NCBI GenBank assembly: GCA_014529385.2
Contig: CM043969.1
Location: 28,538,946 to 28,602,945 of the forward strand
Direction of reading: 5' to 3'
DNA length: 64,000 nt
Source: Adiantum capillus-veneris
Taxonomy: Eukaryota; Streptophyta; Polypodiopsida; Polypodiales; Pteridaceae
A model generated the notes under the pieces. It was not told the DNA's origin. It worked only from the letters and a program-made list of their open reading frames with translations, and did no database searches. Of the stretch, positions 23,271 through 35,321 are shown piece by piece; the first letter of the stretch is position 1, and every line of letters begins with the position of its first letter. Position numbers and translations under genes: made by a program.

Positions 23271-23500
23271 GAGGTTGCAGATACACATTGTGGTGGTTTC
23301 CTTCCGGAGCTGGTCTTTCCTATGGATGCACTTATGTGGTTGGACAGGTAGAAGCTTTTGTAGACGCGTCAAACTGTGACTACTACAGAATTCTGGGAGG
23401 TTGCAGATACACACTGTGGTGATTTCCTTCCGGAGCTCGCCTTTCCTATGGATGCACTTATGTGGTTGGACAGGTAGAAGCTTCTATAGACGCGTCAAAC
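23271..23500. repeat. 126-bp tandem duplication of GNAT exon block 1
   Basis: GGGAGGTTGCAGATACACA at 23269 recurs at 23395, followed by near-identical sequence through GACGCGTCAAACTGTGAC. A few substitutions separate the two copies. Confidence 0.85.
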
Positions 23501-24102
23501 TGTGACTGTTACATTGAAATCTTGATCATGGATTCAGCAGCTTTGCGTACAGAGTTGTGGCAATGGTTGGAGGTTTGATGGTGCCTCCATGTTGTCGAAG
23601 AAATTGTCTGGTTGTGCAGTAAGTGATTGCTGGCATTTTGACCTGGGACATCGTGAGAAGCCTTTGGACAATGAACCTCTAGCTGGTCTGGAGCTGAGCA
23701 GTGTTCTGGGGGTTCTAATTGTTGACACATTAGCAGACTTTTTGCCCAGAAGAAAGTCAACTGGCGTGCATCGTGTAGCAAGGTCATAGTCTGTTTTCAA
23801 CTGTGACTATTACGATGAAATCTTGATCATGGATTTAGCAGCTTTGCGTACAGAGTTGTGGCAATGGTCGGAGGTTTGATGGTGCCTCCAGGTTCTCGAA
23901 GAAATTTCCTGGTTGTGCAGTAAGTGATTGTTGGCATTTTGACATGGGACATCGTGAGAAGCCTTTGGAGAATGAACCTCTAGCTGGTCTGGAGCTGAGC
24001 AGTGTTCTGGGGGTTCTAATTGTTGACACATTAGCAGAATTTCTGCCCAGAAGGAAGTCAACTGGCGTGCATTGTGTAGCAAGGTCGTAGTCTGTTTTCA
24101 AC
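23500..24102. repeat. 301-bp tandem duplication of GNAT exon block 2
   Basis: Unit 1 is 23500-23800 and unit 2 is 23801-24102. Both start CTGTGACT and end near GTCTGTTTTCAA, and are near-identical by eye. A shorter third echo of the unit end plus adjoining PPR sequence lies at about 24150-24250 (CTTGATTGCATTTGG-adjacent block with TAGCAAGGTCGTAGTCT). Confidence 0.88.
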
Positions 24103-25860
24103 AGATGCCAAGCGAGGGCCTCTCTCCAGATGCAATCACCTACGTACTCCAAATGCAATCAACTAGCGTGCATCATGTAGCAAGGTCGTAGTCTATTTTC
24201 AACAGATACCAAGCAAGAGCCTCTCTCCAGATGCAATCACCTACGTACTCCAACTGCCTCCAAGAACGGGATGGGATGCGGTCTCTTGGTATGCACTTAT
24301 TGTTGCACGACATGTGGCAAATGGGGTGTATTCATGGGAGAGCCTATGAAATCACCTATGCATGCATCTTGAAGGCATGTGGCACAAGATGCTGATATGG
24401 ACACAAAAAGATGTTATGCTGATATGGACACAAAAATCAATTTTGTTGTTTGTCAGAGTCTGCTGGAAAAAGTTGTCATGCTTGGCACTATCTTGGTTGA
24501 TATGTATGTCAAATTTCGTGCGCTTGAGAAAGATGTCATGCTTGGCATTGTCTTGGTCGATATGTATGCCAAATGTGGTGCACTTCAAAAAGCACAAAAA
24601 GTGCTTGAGGAGCTTCTTGTTTGGAATGTCGCTTCTTGGAATGCACTGATTGGGGATGTGCACAACAATAGTAGCGCCAGATTCCGGAGTGTGGACTCTT
24701 GGAATGTAGTGATTTCAAGATGCTCTAGATTGTTCTCAGTAGATGCAATCACCTGCGCATGCATCTTGAAGGCATGTGGCTCTACGCACAATAAGAGCAG
24801 GGCTAGAAAGATTTCGTGCTTGTCAATACCTTGGTCGATATGTATGCTAAATGTGGTGTGTTTGAGAAAGCACAAATATGTGTCTGAGAAGCTTTCTATT
24901 CGGAATGTTGTCTCTTGGAATGCATTCAGTGCAGGATACATGCAACAGGAGCAGGGCTAGAAAGCTCTTGGCTGCTTTCAACGGGAATGCAAAGTGAGGG
25001 CGTCTCTCCAAATGCAATCACATAAGCGTGCATCAAGATGCTGATATCGGCCTAAAAAATCACTATGATATTGTTAGTCAGGGGTTGTTGCCAACAATTG
25101 CCATGCTTGGCAATGCCTTGGTCGATATGTATGCCACATGTGGTGCGGGATGTTGTCTTTCGGAACACACTGATTGTAGGATATGCCCGACGCTCTTATG
25201 GACACAACAACTGAGATTGATATTGTTAGTCACGTGGTGCTTGGCAATGCCTTGGGCGATATGTATGCCAGATGTGGTGCGCTTGACAAAGCACAAAAAC
25301 TCCTTGAGGAGCTTCTTGCCAGGAATGTCGCCTCTTTGAATGCACTGATTGTGGGATGTGTGCAACAAGAGCAGGGCCAGAAAGCTCTACGATATTTTGA
25401 GTGGATGCAAAGCATTGGAATGCACTTTCCCCATAATACACACAACATGAAACAGATGCAAACGAAAGGCATTTCTACAAATCCATTCACCTATGATTGC
25501 ACCTTGAAGGCTATTGACCTTCTGCAAGCTTGTTGTGCGGAACGCCGCCACAAGATCGTAGGAAGGGTCTCTATCCAGACGTAATAAACTATGTCTACAT
25601 AGGAATTTGGAAGGCATGCGGGTCAACAGATGCAATCACGTACACAACCATAGATATTAGAATTTGCGATATGATCGCTAGTCAACGTTTGTTGGGAGTA
25701 CGATTTCATGCTTGGTGGTGGTTTGATCGATATATATACAAATTGTGGTGTTCTTACAATAGCACAGAATCTTCATTAAGGGTATCCTCCCTGGGATGTC
25801 GTCTCTTACAGTGGGTTAAGTGCAGGAGATGCCCAACATCGTTGATGCAAGGAAGTCCAT
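24103..25860 (+). pseudogene. PPR (PLS-class) protein pseudogene
   Basis: PPR proteins bind organellar RNA, and the PLS class is used in editing; this copy is dead. Readable repeat pieces include SEGLSPDAITYV (24120s), LVDMYAKCGALQKAQKVLEE (24558-24620), VASWNALI, ACILKACGST (24756), RNVVSWNAFSAGYMQQEQG (to 24957), LGDMYARCGALDKAQKLLEE (25250s) and KALRYFEWMQSIGM. Frames change repeatedly and stops occur at 24958, about 25030 and 25585. A duplicated GHKK/LVDMY block sits near 24400-24560. Neither a clear E/DYW domain nor a targeting start is visible. Confidence 0.85.
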
Positions 25861-28800
25861 TGCCGATAGACATTCAATCGCGGTGAGTAAGCATTATCAT
25901 TTTTTGATTTTTGATACTGAGAATGCAGTTAATGAACACACTGAAAATTGCATGCTGTCGTGGGAATGGCACGTTCCCTCGTATTATACAAATTGGGGAG
26001 GACTGTGCAAACTCCCCCATGCAACGAGACTTGAATGTTTTCTTTTTTTAAAAACATAAAAATGGAACAACAAACAATTAATAACATTGACATCTTGTAT
26101 GATCATGAACATTGAGCTTGACAAAACTCTTAACACTCCTTGTGGTTTTTGGCGAGGTACCCCTCTGAAGCACTACAATCGATAACCAATTTATGCGGAG
26201 GTACACCACTAAACCATGACGATCGGTATCCCAAACACTCTCAGTTAAAAACATCTAACACTCTTTCATGAAACCTCTCTCTCTTCTCTCTCTCTCTCAC
26301 TCTCTCACTCTCTCAGTTTCTAATATTTTGTTCGATCTCCGTTCGATGGCACATAGCTAACGAAGCACTCTAGCTTACTATATTTTAAAGGGAAAAAGTA
26401 GGAAGTCAACTCAAAAATATATAGGATAATTACTAGAGCTTTAAAAACTCACAAGGAAGCTAGAATAAAGATATCTTGCTAGTTTAAAAATCACTATATC
26501 AAAAAGTTACTATTTTTAACTTTAAATTAAAGTGAAAAGCTAGCAAATTAATTATTCAAAAGTTAGGTGTGGGTTCCTATATTAAAATAAGGTAGCCAGA
26601 ATCCCTGAGAAGAAGGATATCATCTCACATGAAAGCAATGTTAATACTATAATCCAACGAACACCTTTGGGCTCTTAGAAAAGTGAGATTAAGATAATTG
26701 ACAGAAATACGTTATGAAAATTCTAGGGTAAGTTGAGCTTTGATACTTTCTCTAATGGTTAAGCATAATTTTTATCAGGATAAAGACAATGTCTCCAAAA
26801 AGGACTTGTACAAATCAACAACCCAAAGAGGATGATAGCAACACCAAGAGGGCTAGGGCCTCACACAACCACGAGGCGAGATTGAGCAACATGTCAATAG
26901 ACAAAAGTGTTCGTGCCCCTGAGCTTCAACAAATTCTTGATCAATCAAAGGTGGGTCTTGGTTATAAATTAAGTTCACGAGTAACTCAAAGTTCTTTTTA
27001 AGTTATAACATTGCACACGTGAAAAAAGTGGAAAGGTAAGTAGGAATTATTAAACTAGCTAAAAACGAAAGGTACCTTCCAAGAAACAACGTACATTTGT
27101 TTATAAACTAGGAAAGAAATATTTGGGTTAGCCTGGCTGACTAAGAAAAATTTGGTTGATTATCCTTAAGACAGCTCTTAGGAAACCTCTAATTCTTTGG
27201 AATATTTTCATTTCAAGTGATGAGTAATGATGGCTTTTTAGCCACTGATGAATTGGTTATCCCCATGTACGAAGATTTTTTACTCCGTGTGTGTGTATAT
27301 TTGTATATATCTTAGGATACCATTTTTTAATCCTAGAAAAACCGCCTGATTGTATAGGTAACTAGCTTGGCATATAGGCACCTCAAACTTTGAGTGATGT
27401 CTTTTTCACCCCGGACTATGAATAAGAAAGGGTACCGTTGTTTTTCATACATGTATAGGTGCGCTTGAGACAAATTGAGTACGGGTTTGTTCTTCAAGAA
27501 TTATTTCTAAGTGATCGTAACTTGTCTTAAGTTTTATGATGATGTTTGTTAAAGAATGTTTTTCAATGCTATTTTTCAATAGTTATTTTAAGGAGTCATG
27601 GTAACTGGGAATTAAAATGAATCATTATTTTAAGTGTCAAAAGAATGTGGTAGTAATTAGAAAACAAAGAAGCATGTGTAAGTGTGGGGTGGTAAGTGGG
27701 GACTAATTGAGGTTGTCAATCATGGATGGGTGGACCTGATTAGTCGGGTAATTATCCATCCCCGCACATTAACATTTAGAAAAATTCTCCAATGAAAGAG
27801 GAGTCTACCAATGGCTGTGCCCTCAGGAAAAAAAGCATTGGAAGAGGATTCCTTATCCCATTTGCAAACGTTGTAGGGCCGAATGATTTTTTTAGGTCTT
27901 TTAGATTTTGTCCCGTTTTTGCTTGCGAGACAAGACTAGGTCTTTTGCCAGGGCTATAGTCCCAAGCCATTGCCAATGGTAAAGGTCTATTCCCTAGATT
28001 TTTTCTACTTAGAGATTTAAGTTTTATCAGGCCTAGAAACTTGTCAAGGATTCCATCTCAAGTCTAGTGTCGACGGTTTGGGGACCTTTCAACATCATGG
28101 AGTTTTATAGGTAAATTGATTTCAGTCTTAAACATGGAATTTTTTTTGGGTAGTAGGCCATTGCACATTTTATTTCTTACATGTCAAATGAGCATAAGAT
28201 ATGCTCAATTATCAGCCTTGAACCTACTTCTCTCTAATGGTCCTCACCTCTTTAAAGCACTAGATGAGTCACTAGTTTCACTCAACACATCTTAAACTAG
28301 TAAGTGGTGAGCTATCTTGATTCAATTTTTTTACCTTATATCTACGTCAACTTCCTATTTGGTTAGATGATTGCTAATTGATGCATCGAGAAGTCTTCTA
28401 GCATTTGCTAGTTTGTACTATTATTAGATGTGCATATTGAAACTGGCTAAGTCTGCACCAATATTTTTTCATGGTAAGCCATCCAAAACTCCTTGTGTAA
28501 GGATAATGAAGACATGTTTTTTATGGCTCTCTTCACGGACTATACTAGTCTCTGAAATTTAGGTAAATCTATAATTTTTTGTCGTTTGTATAGGTCTTTT
28601 TTTTGTTCAATATAAGTGTCATTGTAGGTCGTATACTCCTAAAGTATCGAATGGTTTGTAGGTGGACTATGTATTTGAATCATCATTGTTGATGCAATAG
28701 TATGAGCGACAACTCTTGTTCGAAAGCTCAAATTTTTAAAAATAAATTACTATGATTTGGGTGGCCAAAGAGTCTTGATGGTGATATCCCTCATATGGGC

Positions 28801-28990
28801 TAGAGTTGGGGTTTGATAACCCATAGGCTTAGCACTATTTTTTGGTTTTATTTTTGGACAAGTCATGTTCCTAGGAATATTTGCCCAAGAAGCATACTCA
28901 CAAGCTGTCATCCAAGGGATTAATTCAACACATGGGCTAAAAATTACTATAGAAGTCTCATGTTCACCTAGTCTAAATATCTTTTTTGTT
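25861..28990. other. AT-rich intergenic stretch
   Basis: A 70-codon frame at 26789-27001 (MSPKRTCTNQQPKEDD, basic and acidic patches) may be a scrap of coding sequence but is not recognised. A (CT)-rich patch lies at 26276-26320. No element ends, RNA gene or long frame is seen elsewhere. Confidence 0.45.
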
Positions 28991-29009
28991 TTATTTTGTA
29001 GAAATTTTA

Positions 29010-29011
29010 CT

Positions 29012-29049
<38 letters not shown>

Positions 29050-29111
29050 CGCGTGCGCGCGCATGCGTGTGCATGTGGGTGCGTGCATGCATGCGTGTGT
29101 GTGTGTGTGTG
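29010..29111. repeat. (CT)n/(GT)n compound microsatellite
   Basis: (CT)n at about 29012-29033 passes into (GT)n, then alternating GCGCGC/GCATGC sequence and (GT)n again at about 29093-29111. This is a purine-pyrimidine alternating tract with Z-DNA potential. Confidence 0.85.
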
Positions 29112-30715
29112 TTTGTTTGTTTAAAATTCCCTTCACATTGAACCATACTAAAATTAAGACTTATAGATTAGTATTTATAATTTAACATTAGGAATTACAA
29201 TTGCAAGTGACATTGTGTTAACATGCTTGAAACATTAGGAGACTAGAAATAAAGAGGGACAATAGACATTAAACAACATCAAATTCTTTTGAGAACTACA
29301 TTCCATATTTGTATACAACCCTAAATGCCTCATTGCATATATTCAAGGCCCCTAGAAAGGTGAGATAAGGTACTTGTCACCATCCACACAAAAAAGATTG
29401 TTAAAACATTCATCATTTAGTGTGGGAAGAAAAGTACACGATTGTCACCACATGTTATTGATGTCGCATCAAAGACAAACATCCCTAACTTACGAGTGAT
29501 TATTTGTAATTATGGTTTTTTACTTTATGAGGGAAAAAGATTCTAGTGCAAGCTTGTTTACAGATGGTTAGGTTGTCCTAGCTAAGGCAATTTTTGGTTT
29601 ATATAATCAATCTTAGCTTGGCTAGCATCGATCGACATTCTGGCAGTCAGCTTTGTGGCAGCTTGCTTTCCTGCAAAAATCATCATTTTAGTGGTAACTA
29701 TCATTTTCAATGCTACCTATGCAGTGTGAGTGCTTATACTTGAGTGACTTTTAGAGAGGAAAACCCTCCTATTACACATGTATTTCATGTGTTTTACCTT
29801 GACATTATTTATCTTAATTGCAATATATGGCAAAATCCAGCTTTTGGGAGCAATATTAGGGGTGAAAAGGTAGCCGTGCCTTTCTACTTTTAATTAATGT
29901 GGGTCTACCATACTAGTTTCAATCATAAAAATGTCATTTGCGTGTTCTAATCGAGGATTGTGGTACATCACAGTAAGACCCAAGCAAGCTACTCCTTGAG
30001 CTTGGACTCCTGTGTGAAAGAACACTAATGATTATAGTCATATTTAACATTATTCCAATCAAAGCATATACCGCATTATAAAGAGATTTTTTATATGTGC
30101 AAACCGCATAGAGTGTATTAAACAGATTTTTGAGTTTCCATGTGTGTTTAAGAAACCCGGGCCAAAACAATCCTTTCCTTTATGCTAAAAAATGGAGGAC
30201 CATAACTTACTAAGTGATCATAAGGAAAAAATAGTCTAGAAATCGTTTGATAGACCATACCTTTACTAATTTCATTCTGAAATAAAGTGATGAGTAAATT
30301 TGTAATACACAACCTACCTATGGCAATGCTTACTCAAAATATGTAGCTATTTATATAAAAATTAGCTTGTTTCATGTTAGTCGGAGTACTTCAATTACCA
30401 CCAAATATTTCCTACCTATTTTTCCATTAAACATTTTCTTAACAATGTAATGTATCCCAAACAGGTTTGTATACTATGAGTGTGGTAACCATATGTGCAT
30501 TTATCATTTGATTAATAGAGAAATATTAATTGCCAATTGTGGTGGGAATGTTCTTCAAAGGAACATGCTATGGAAACAAACATTATACAACCAAAAGAAT
30601 ATATATAACAATAAAAAAAACCTGGGTTATTTTCCATTAGCGCCATCTGAATATTCAAGTGCGATCCAAATCACCTCTAGTAGATAACTAACCTCGTCGA
30701 TAGGGTACGCATGCG
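29112..30715. other. No gene recognised
   Basis: AT-rich DNA with only short chance frames. Nothing resembling an element boundary was found. Confidence 0.45.
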
Positions 30716-30719
30716 AGTG

Positions 30720-30798
30720 TGTGTGTGTTTTTTGTTATCTACATATATTACCCACAAACGAACATTTACATGTTCAAAGACCAGGATACCCAGACCAA
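30720..30798. repeat. Left copy of a ~78-bp direct repeat flanking the 31-kb frame
   Basis: It contains GTTATCTACATATATTACCC and CACAAACGAACATTTACATG, then TTCAAAGACCAGGATACCCAG. A near-identical copy lies at 32104-32179 in the same orientation, about 1384 bp away. Confidence 0.8.
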
Positions 30799-30971
30799 AG
30801 ACCAAGAGCAGATGAGAGTAAGATGAAAGGAGGTAGGCTTCTTTGGGAATATAGATTCTAGATTGTTGAGAGCAAACCAAACAACATGGTCAAACCATAT
30901 AATGCTTGACTCATAAGAAGCTTTAGGCTCAAGAAATCTGCAAGCACACTTGAGATACGGTCTGTAAATAT

Positions 30972-31808
30972 TCAGATCGATTCAGCATAATAATTAGCAT
31001 TGCTCTTATTGAATTCCATGAGACCCTTGGTTCTCACATAAAGACCTGCATTAGAGATACATTTCTTAGAATCCATAAAGTTCATGCTAGATGGGGCTTT
31101 AATTAGCTCATCCTTGTCCAAAAATTGCACTCCTTTAAGTAGTTTTAGTGGCCGAGAATCCTTCATTGTAGCCGTTGGTAGATTTTCCAAAAATACCCGG
31201 GTCTTTATTAAGATGGGTGCCAGAAAACCTTTATTAGGGAGTAACCAAAGCTTATGTTCCACCCCCAAAGATTCAACCTCCACCTGTCGTATAGGTAGAA
31301 AGGGGAATATTCTAGACACCTTAGGTACCAATTTCAAGAGCAAAGTATCACTAAGAGAACATAAATCATTTTGAGACTCTTTAACAGCTGCAGCAGCATG
31401 AGCATCTCTACAAAATAGACTGTTTGTAGGAAGGAGAATAGGAACAGTCGAGGCCGTGACAAAGCTCGAGATGAGTCCACATTGCTTCTTAAGAAGATTA
31501 GCAAGTTCAGCACCATCCAAAGAGAATCTTAGCCAAGTCTTCTTTGTGAGATTTTGAGATAGTTAGGATATTAGCAATAATGTCGTAATAAACAAGATAC
31601 CCTCCTTATTGTTTTTAACCAAAATAGCCAAAGTTTTGACCCATTTGCCAAAGGAAACTGTGTGAATCAGGGAGGTATTAGGGTTAATAGAAGATGCCAC
31701 AATAAGAGCTAATGATTCAACATCTTGTATGCATCTTAGAACCAAAATAGAAGCCCTTGAAAGCGAATCCATTGGTAAATCCAGTCCCTGATACAAGGAA
31801 ACAGCCTG
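30972..31808 (-). pseudogene. Unrecognised coding-like frame with one stop
   Basis: A minus-strand frame stays coherent for about 275 codons and is broken only by one TAA at about 31563-31565. It begins after a good splice acceptor (CTTTCAG|GCTGTTTCC, about 31808) as AVSLYQGLDLPMDSLSRASI. It continues after the stop as LTKKTWLRFSLDGAELANLL and LLLKLVPKVSRIFPFLPI and ends YYAESI at 30972. Composition is that of a soluble helical protein. I recognise no domain. It may be one exon of a larger gene, or a duplicated fragment of one, because direct repeats flank it. Confidence 0.45.
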
Positions 31809-32103
31809 AAAGAGGCATAGTTAGACACGTCTCAAAAATTAAAATTCTAGAAAGGATATTTTATGAGAGGCTAAATTTAAGAATTTTTCTAGGCAAGGAA
31901 TGCATACTAAAAAGGTAATAGTGTAATAGTGCAGTATTTCCGTAGCTGCCTCATCCTTCAACCGATCAGAAACTATCATAAGGACCATGTGAAGCTAGCC
32001 CCTTCTAGCTCAGACTGTCTGCTCCAATAGAGCAACCTGACCTAGCACAATTCTAGGAACCTAGTCCTGACCCAGTTGTAAGACTGGATCTAGGTGCAAT
32101 TGT

Positions 32104-32179
32104 GTATGTTTTTGTTATCTACATATATTACCCACAAACGAACATTTACATGCTCAAAGACCAAGGTACCCAGATAAAA
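32104..32179. repeat. Right copy of the ~78-bp direct repeat
   Basis: It repeats the sequence at 30720-30798 with a few substitutions, in direct orientation. Confidence 0.8.
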
Positions 32180-34514
32180 ACAAGGTTTCTGTACAAAATA
32201 CACTTAGATAGAAAATTTGTTACAAATGAATAAAATCAAATTGGTACAAATCACCATCGTAAAAGGTAGAAATTCCTTCCCAAACTTCAAATTAGCAGTC
32301 AATCTTCCAATAAGTATAGTAACCAAAAAGTTGAACTAAAGAAAATAGCACCCACAGAAGCAACACAACATTCAGTTAGAATTGGCTCTGTATGCAGGCG
32401 ATGCATAGGCATCCTAGTTGTTATCCATGTCACAAAGGTTTAACTTTTTGGTGAAAGTAAACTATCATTAAAAGACAAATTACATGAGAAATTGGTAGAC
32501 AATTCAACTAGCATAATAAAAAACTCAACAGCTTACTGATGATTAGTTACATGAGAATGGAGCGGGATTATCACTAGACGTATTCATGTGCTAAAGGTCT
32601 TTAAAATTTAATCTCTTTATTCTTGCAGGTTCTCTTAAGATAGGTTCTTTTCCTAGTAAATGCCATGTTCTTAGCCACAAATGAGGCCACATATTCAGCC
32701 TTTGCTGCTTTAAGCTTTGTCGAGATATGCACCCTCTTGATAGGATCAACAACACTACTCATCCATGCAATCAGCTTATACTTTGATACCTCCTGGTAAC
32801 AATAGACATTTTGTTTTGGGCACTATTAGTATTGTAAACCACATAGACACAATCCTGCATGTTCTCAAAAAATTCTGACTTGTTTTGCCTTTATTAATTT
32901 AATATAGTGAACAACTCCAGCAAGTTTATGCCAGATATCAACGAAAGTTAGAGGAACTTGTATCCCAGCAATTAGAAGATATAAGCATTCATCATACATG
33001 CTAAAGTAGGATATAATTAGTTGAGATTGTTATGTATCAACCTAACATATGTATCTATCAAATAACATGCATTTATAAAAACATATCACTCCCTCAGGCT
33101 GCTCTTGTATATTCTTTGACATGGATCCCTCTGGCCTCTTGTAGTAATAGAATACTAGAGACAAAGCAACTCTTTTGAAATATGCCAGTACAAGTCCATG
33201 TACATGGACCTATTAAGCGTGCATCGATCACAAGTAGATAACGTAGTAAATAAGGCAACATTTGTGAGTATTACTCCAGGAAGAGACAACACACGCAGTA
33301 GCCATATTACTCTAGTCGGAGATATACTGCAGTTCAAAAATGAATCATGCATTGACTAGTCCTATAAGATACAATATCCAGAACAAATCATCAGTGAGGT
33401 ACTCACCAACACTAGCTCAATTAGATCAACCAATTCCTCACTAAAGTTAGCACAACGGGTTGGAATTTTGTATTTTTTTCCAAGGAGGCTCTATTAGGAA
33501 ATTAAGTAAACCTACAGAATCTTGCAAAGTGTAGGTAACCACATAGACCATATCACATCAGCCATACCTTTCCAAGGTTTTGAAATATTACCAGCTAGAA
33601 AAATTTCATTAGGCTTCTGTCATCATATATCAAACAAGATATAAAAGCATTGTTTGCTACAACCATTTAGTATCAAAGATGATTACTGCTGAACCATGTC
33701 TGCAAAAAATAGTAGGCATCATAACCCATGGTAATCGATTTATCCAAGAGCAGCAACCCTTCAGCAACACATTGGCAAAAAGTGCATATTTAATTAAGTC
33801 AAGTGAGCCCTTCCCATAAATTCAAGTTGATTCCCAGCCTGAGCAAAAGGATGTCATAGTTATCATAAATAGGTTAATCACATACCAACCAAAGTGGGAG
33901 ACAAATACTGGCCTACAACAGCATACCAGACCAAGGCAGCCATCGATATGGAAAAAAATCAGTAAAATAGGGTTAATCAAATATAAAAGCTATGTACATG
34001 AAGCAAAATAAATTCCTTCGCATAACTGACCTGAAGGATGCACTATCCCCGTGTAATGTTGTTTCCAGCAAGCCTAACAACATAACCCAACACTCAACCA
34101 ACCGAGTCCCAACAAGATACATTCAGCCCATTGCGGCTCCATCCCCCTCATGTATTTACAAACAACTACAATCTCCATATCAAGAATAACCATTTTCCAA
34201 AAAAGAGTAGGCACGCAACATCTTAGGCATACTCATGCCACAAGCTCACAGCCACTTACATTTAGAGAAGACATCCATGCTATCATTTATCATGTAAAAA
34301 GGTATCAACTTCAAAATCTTTACACCAAGCAAAAAAAACCCACCTAAGATGAAGCCATAGAATGAACCTCCAATGTCTGTTGCTTTTCTTTCCCCTTAGC
34401 CAAAGTGTATCCCACACAGAGTAAAGCCACTCAAAAAATGCATACACTACAACACAGACTCAAGACTAAAGGTATACAAGCCTACTAAGTGAGGGAAAAT
34501 CCTCACCTTTAAAT
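32180..34514. other. No gene recognised
   Basis: A short block near 32640-32870 reads on the minus strand like a very degraded Copia RNase H (KAEYVAS / CVYVVYNTN-like phrases), but stops and shifts prevent a firm call. The rest has only short frames. Confidence 0.4.
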
Positions 34515-34600
34515 AGAGTTGTATATCAAGGTGGAGTTTTGGTGTGGCTTGATAGTCAGAGAATCCGACCTCAGAGAAATAAATAGGGAAGGGTCAAAGT

Positions 34601-34646
<46 letters not shown>

Positions 34647-35321
34647 TGGGTTTTCTTAACGTATTAAAGGGGACAATTTTGAAGTGAGGTCACATCAAGC
34701 TACCATGTGGCTTTGAAAAAACCCATATCCGAGTGCAAGTGCCAAGCTCTTTGGGTATTTAACATTGGGGGTGGGCCTCTTATTGTGCATGAAGTGTGTG
34801 AGAGAGAGGGAGCTCTCCCTCTAGTGATCTATGGTGTGGAGCCTATTGGCGCTATCCGCGGCGAAGAGCAATGCTCCTGGGAAATTTTGGTGGCACCGAT
34901 GGGGGCTGTTATTCATGGCACGGTGTTGGAGATAGATGATGACATGGTGCATGCACCCGGCAAGGGCTCATTCCCATGGGCTGTAGGGGGTTGGGGCGGG
35001 TGTGTGTGTGTGTGTGTGTGTGGGGGGGGGGGGGGGACTTTTAAATTGGGAGCAATAGGGGACTAGTACTAGTGCTAGTGCCCCTTGAGCTAGCTGAGAA
35101 TGATTGAGAGGGATGGAGTCGACCAAGGCAAACCAACTTGTCAAAAATTACTAAATCAAGCATCCAAGATGGACCAATGAGGGAAAAGTTGTCAAAAGTG
35201 GATGAAAACCTCTATAAAAAAGAAAAATTTGTCATTTGTAGGGGTCTTTGGAGAGTCTAAGAGGTTTTCTTGCTCTTTTGCAGAGGTGGGTGCCCACAGA
35301 GCCAAGAAATGTGGTTTTTTT
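34515..35321 (+). repeat. Repeat R1, left half (candidate LTR) interrupted by Gypsy
   Basis: It aligns with 55880-56250: both share GGCTT(G/A)ATAGTCA(G/A)AGAAT, a CCTCTTATTGTGCATGAAG block and GAGGGAGCTCTCCCTCT. It continues across the Gypsy insertion into 48782-49325. It holds a 45-base G run (34601-34645), (GT)n with a second G run (35001-35037) and a TATA-like CTCTATAAAAAAG (35210-35222). The last suggests a promoter, as expected in an LTR. The left end is not resolved. Confidence 0.55.
34601..34645 (+). repeat. 45-base G homopolymer
   Basis: An uninterrupted run of G. At the equivalent site in the second R1 copy (about 55965-55980) only a short GGAGGGGAAAAG is present, so the run is an expansion private to this copy or an assembly artefact. 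Confidence 0.9.

Larger units (their letters stand above)
23190..24102 (+). pseudogene. GNAT N-acetyltransferase gene fragment with duplicated exons
   Basis: Exon-like block 1 (to 23347) reads LQIAVREATIADFWEVADTHC then FPMDALMWLDR. It resembles the N-terminal part of plant plastid-type GNAT proteins (REAxxxDxWEVADTHC). It ends ..GACAG|GTAG. Block 2 starts after TACAG at 23553 and restores the frame as R|VVAMVGGLMVPPC, then SDCWHFDLGHREKPL and LGVLIVDTLADFLPRRK, matching the same family. Intron phase therefore agrees. Block 1 is repeated at about 23376-23473 (126-bp period) and block 2 at 23801-24102 (301-bp period). A frame break occurs at about 23620. The acetyl-CoA-binding core is absent. 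This is a non-processed, truncated pseudogene; the family call rests on remembered motifs. Confidence 0.58.

Noticed and set aside
23000-24100. CRISPR-like array from the spaced repeats
   Set aside because: Repeats are long (126 and 301 bp), tandem and eukaryotic; there are no short repeats with regular spacers.
32640-32870. A third Copia RNase H fragment on the minus strand
   Set aside because: A few phrases resemble the motif, but too many stops and shifts intervene to call it by eye.
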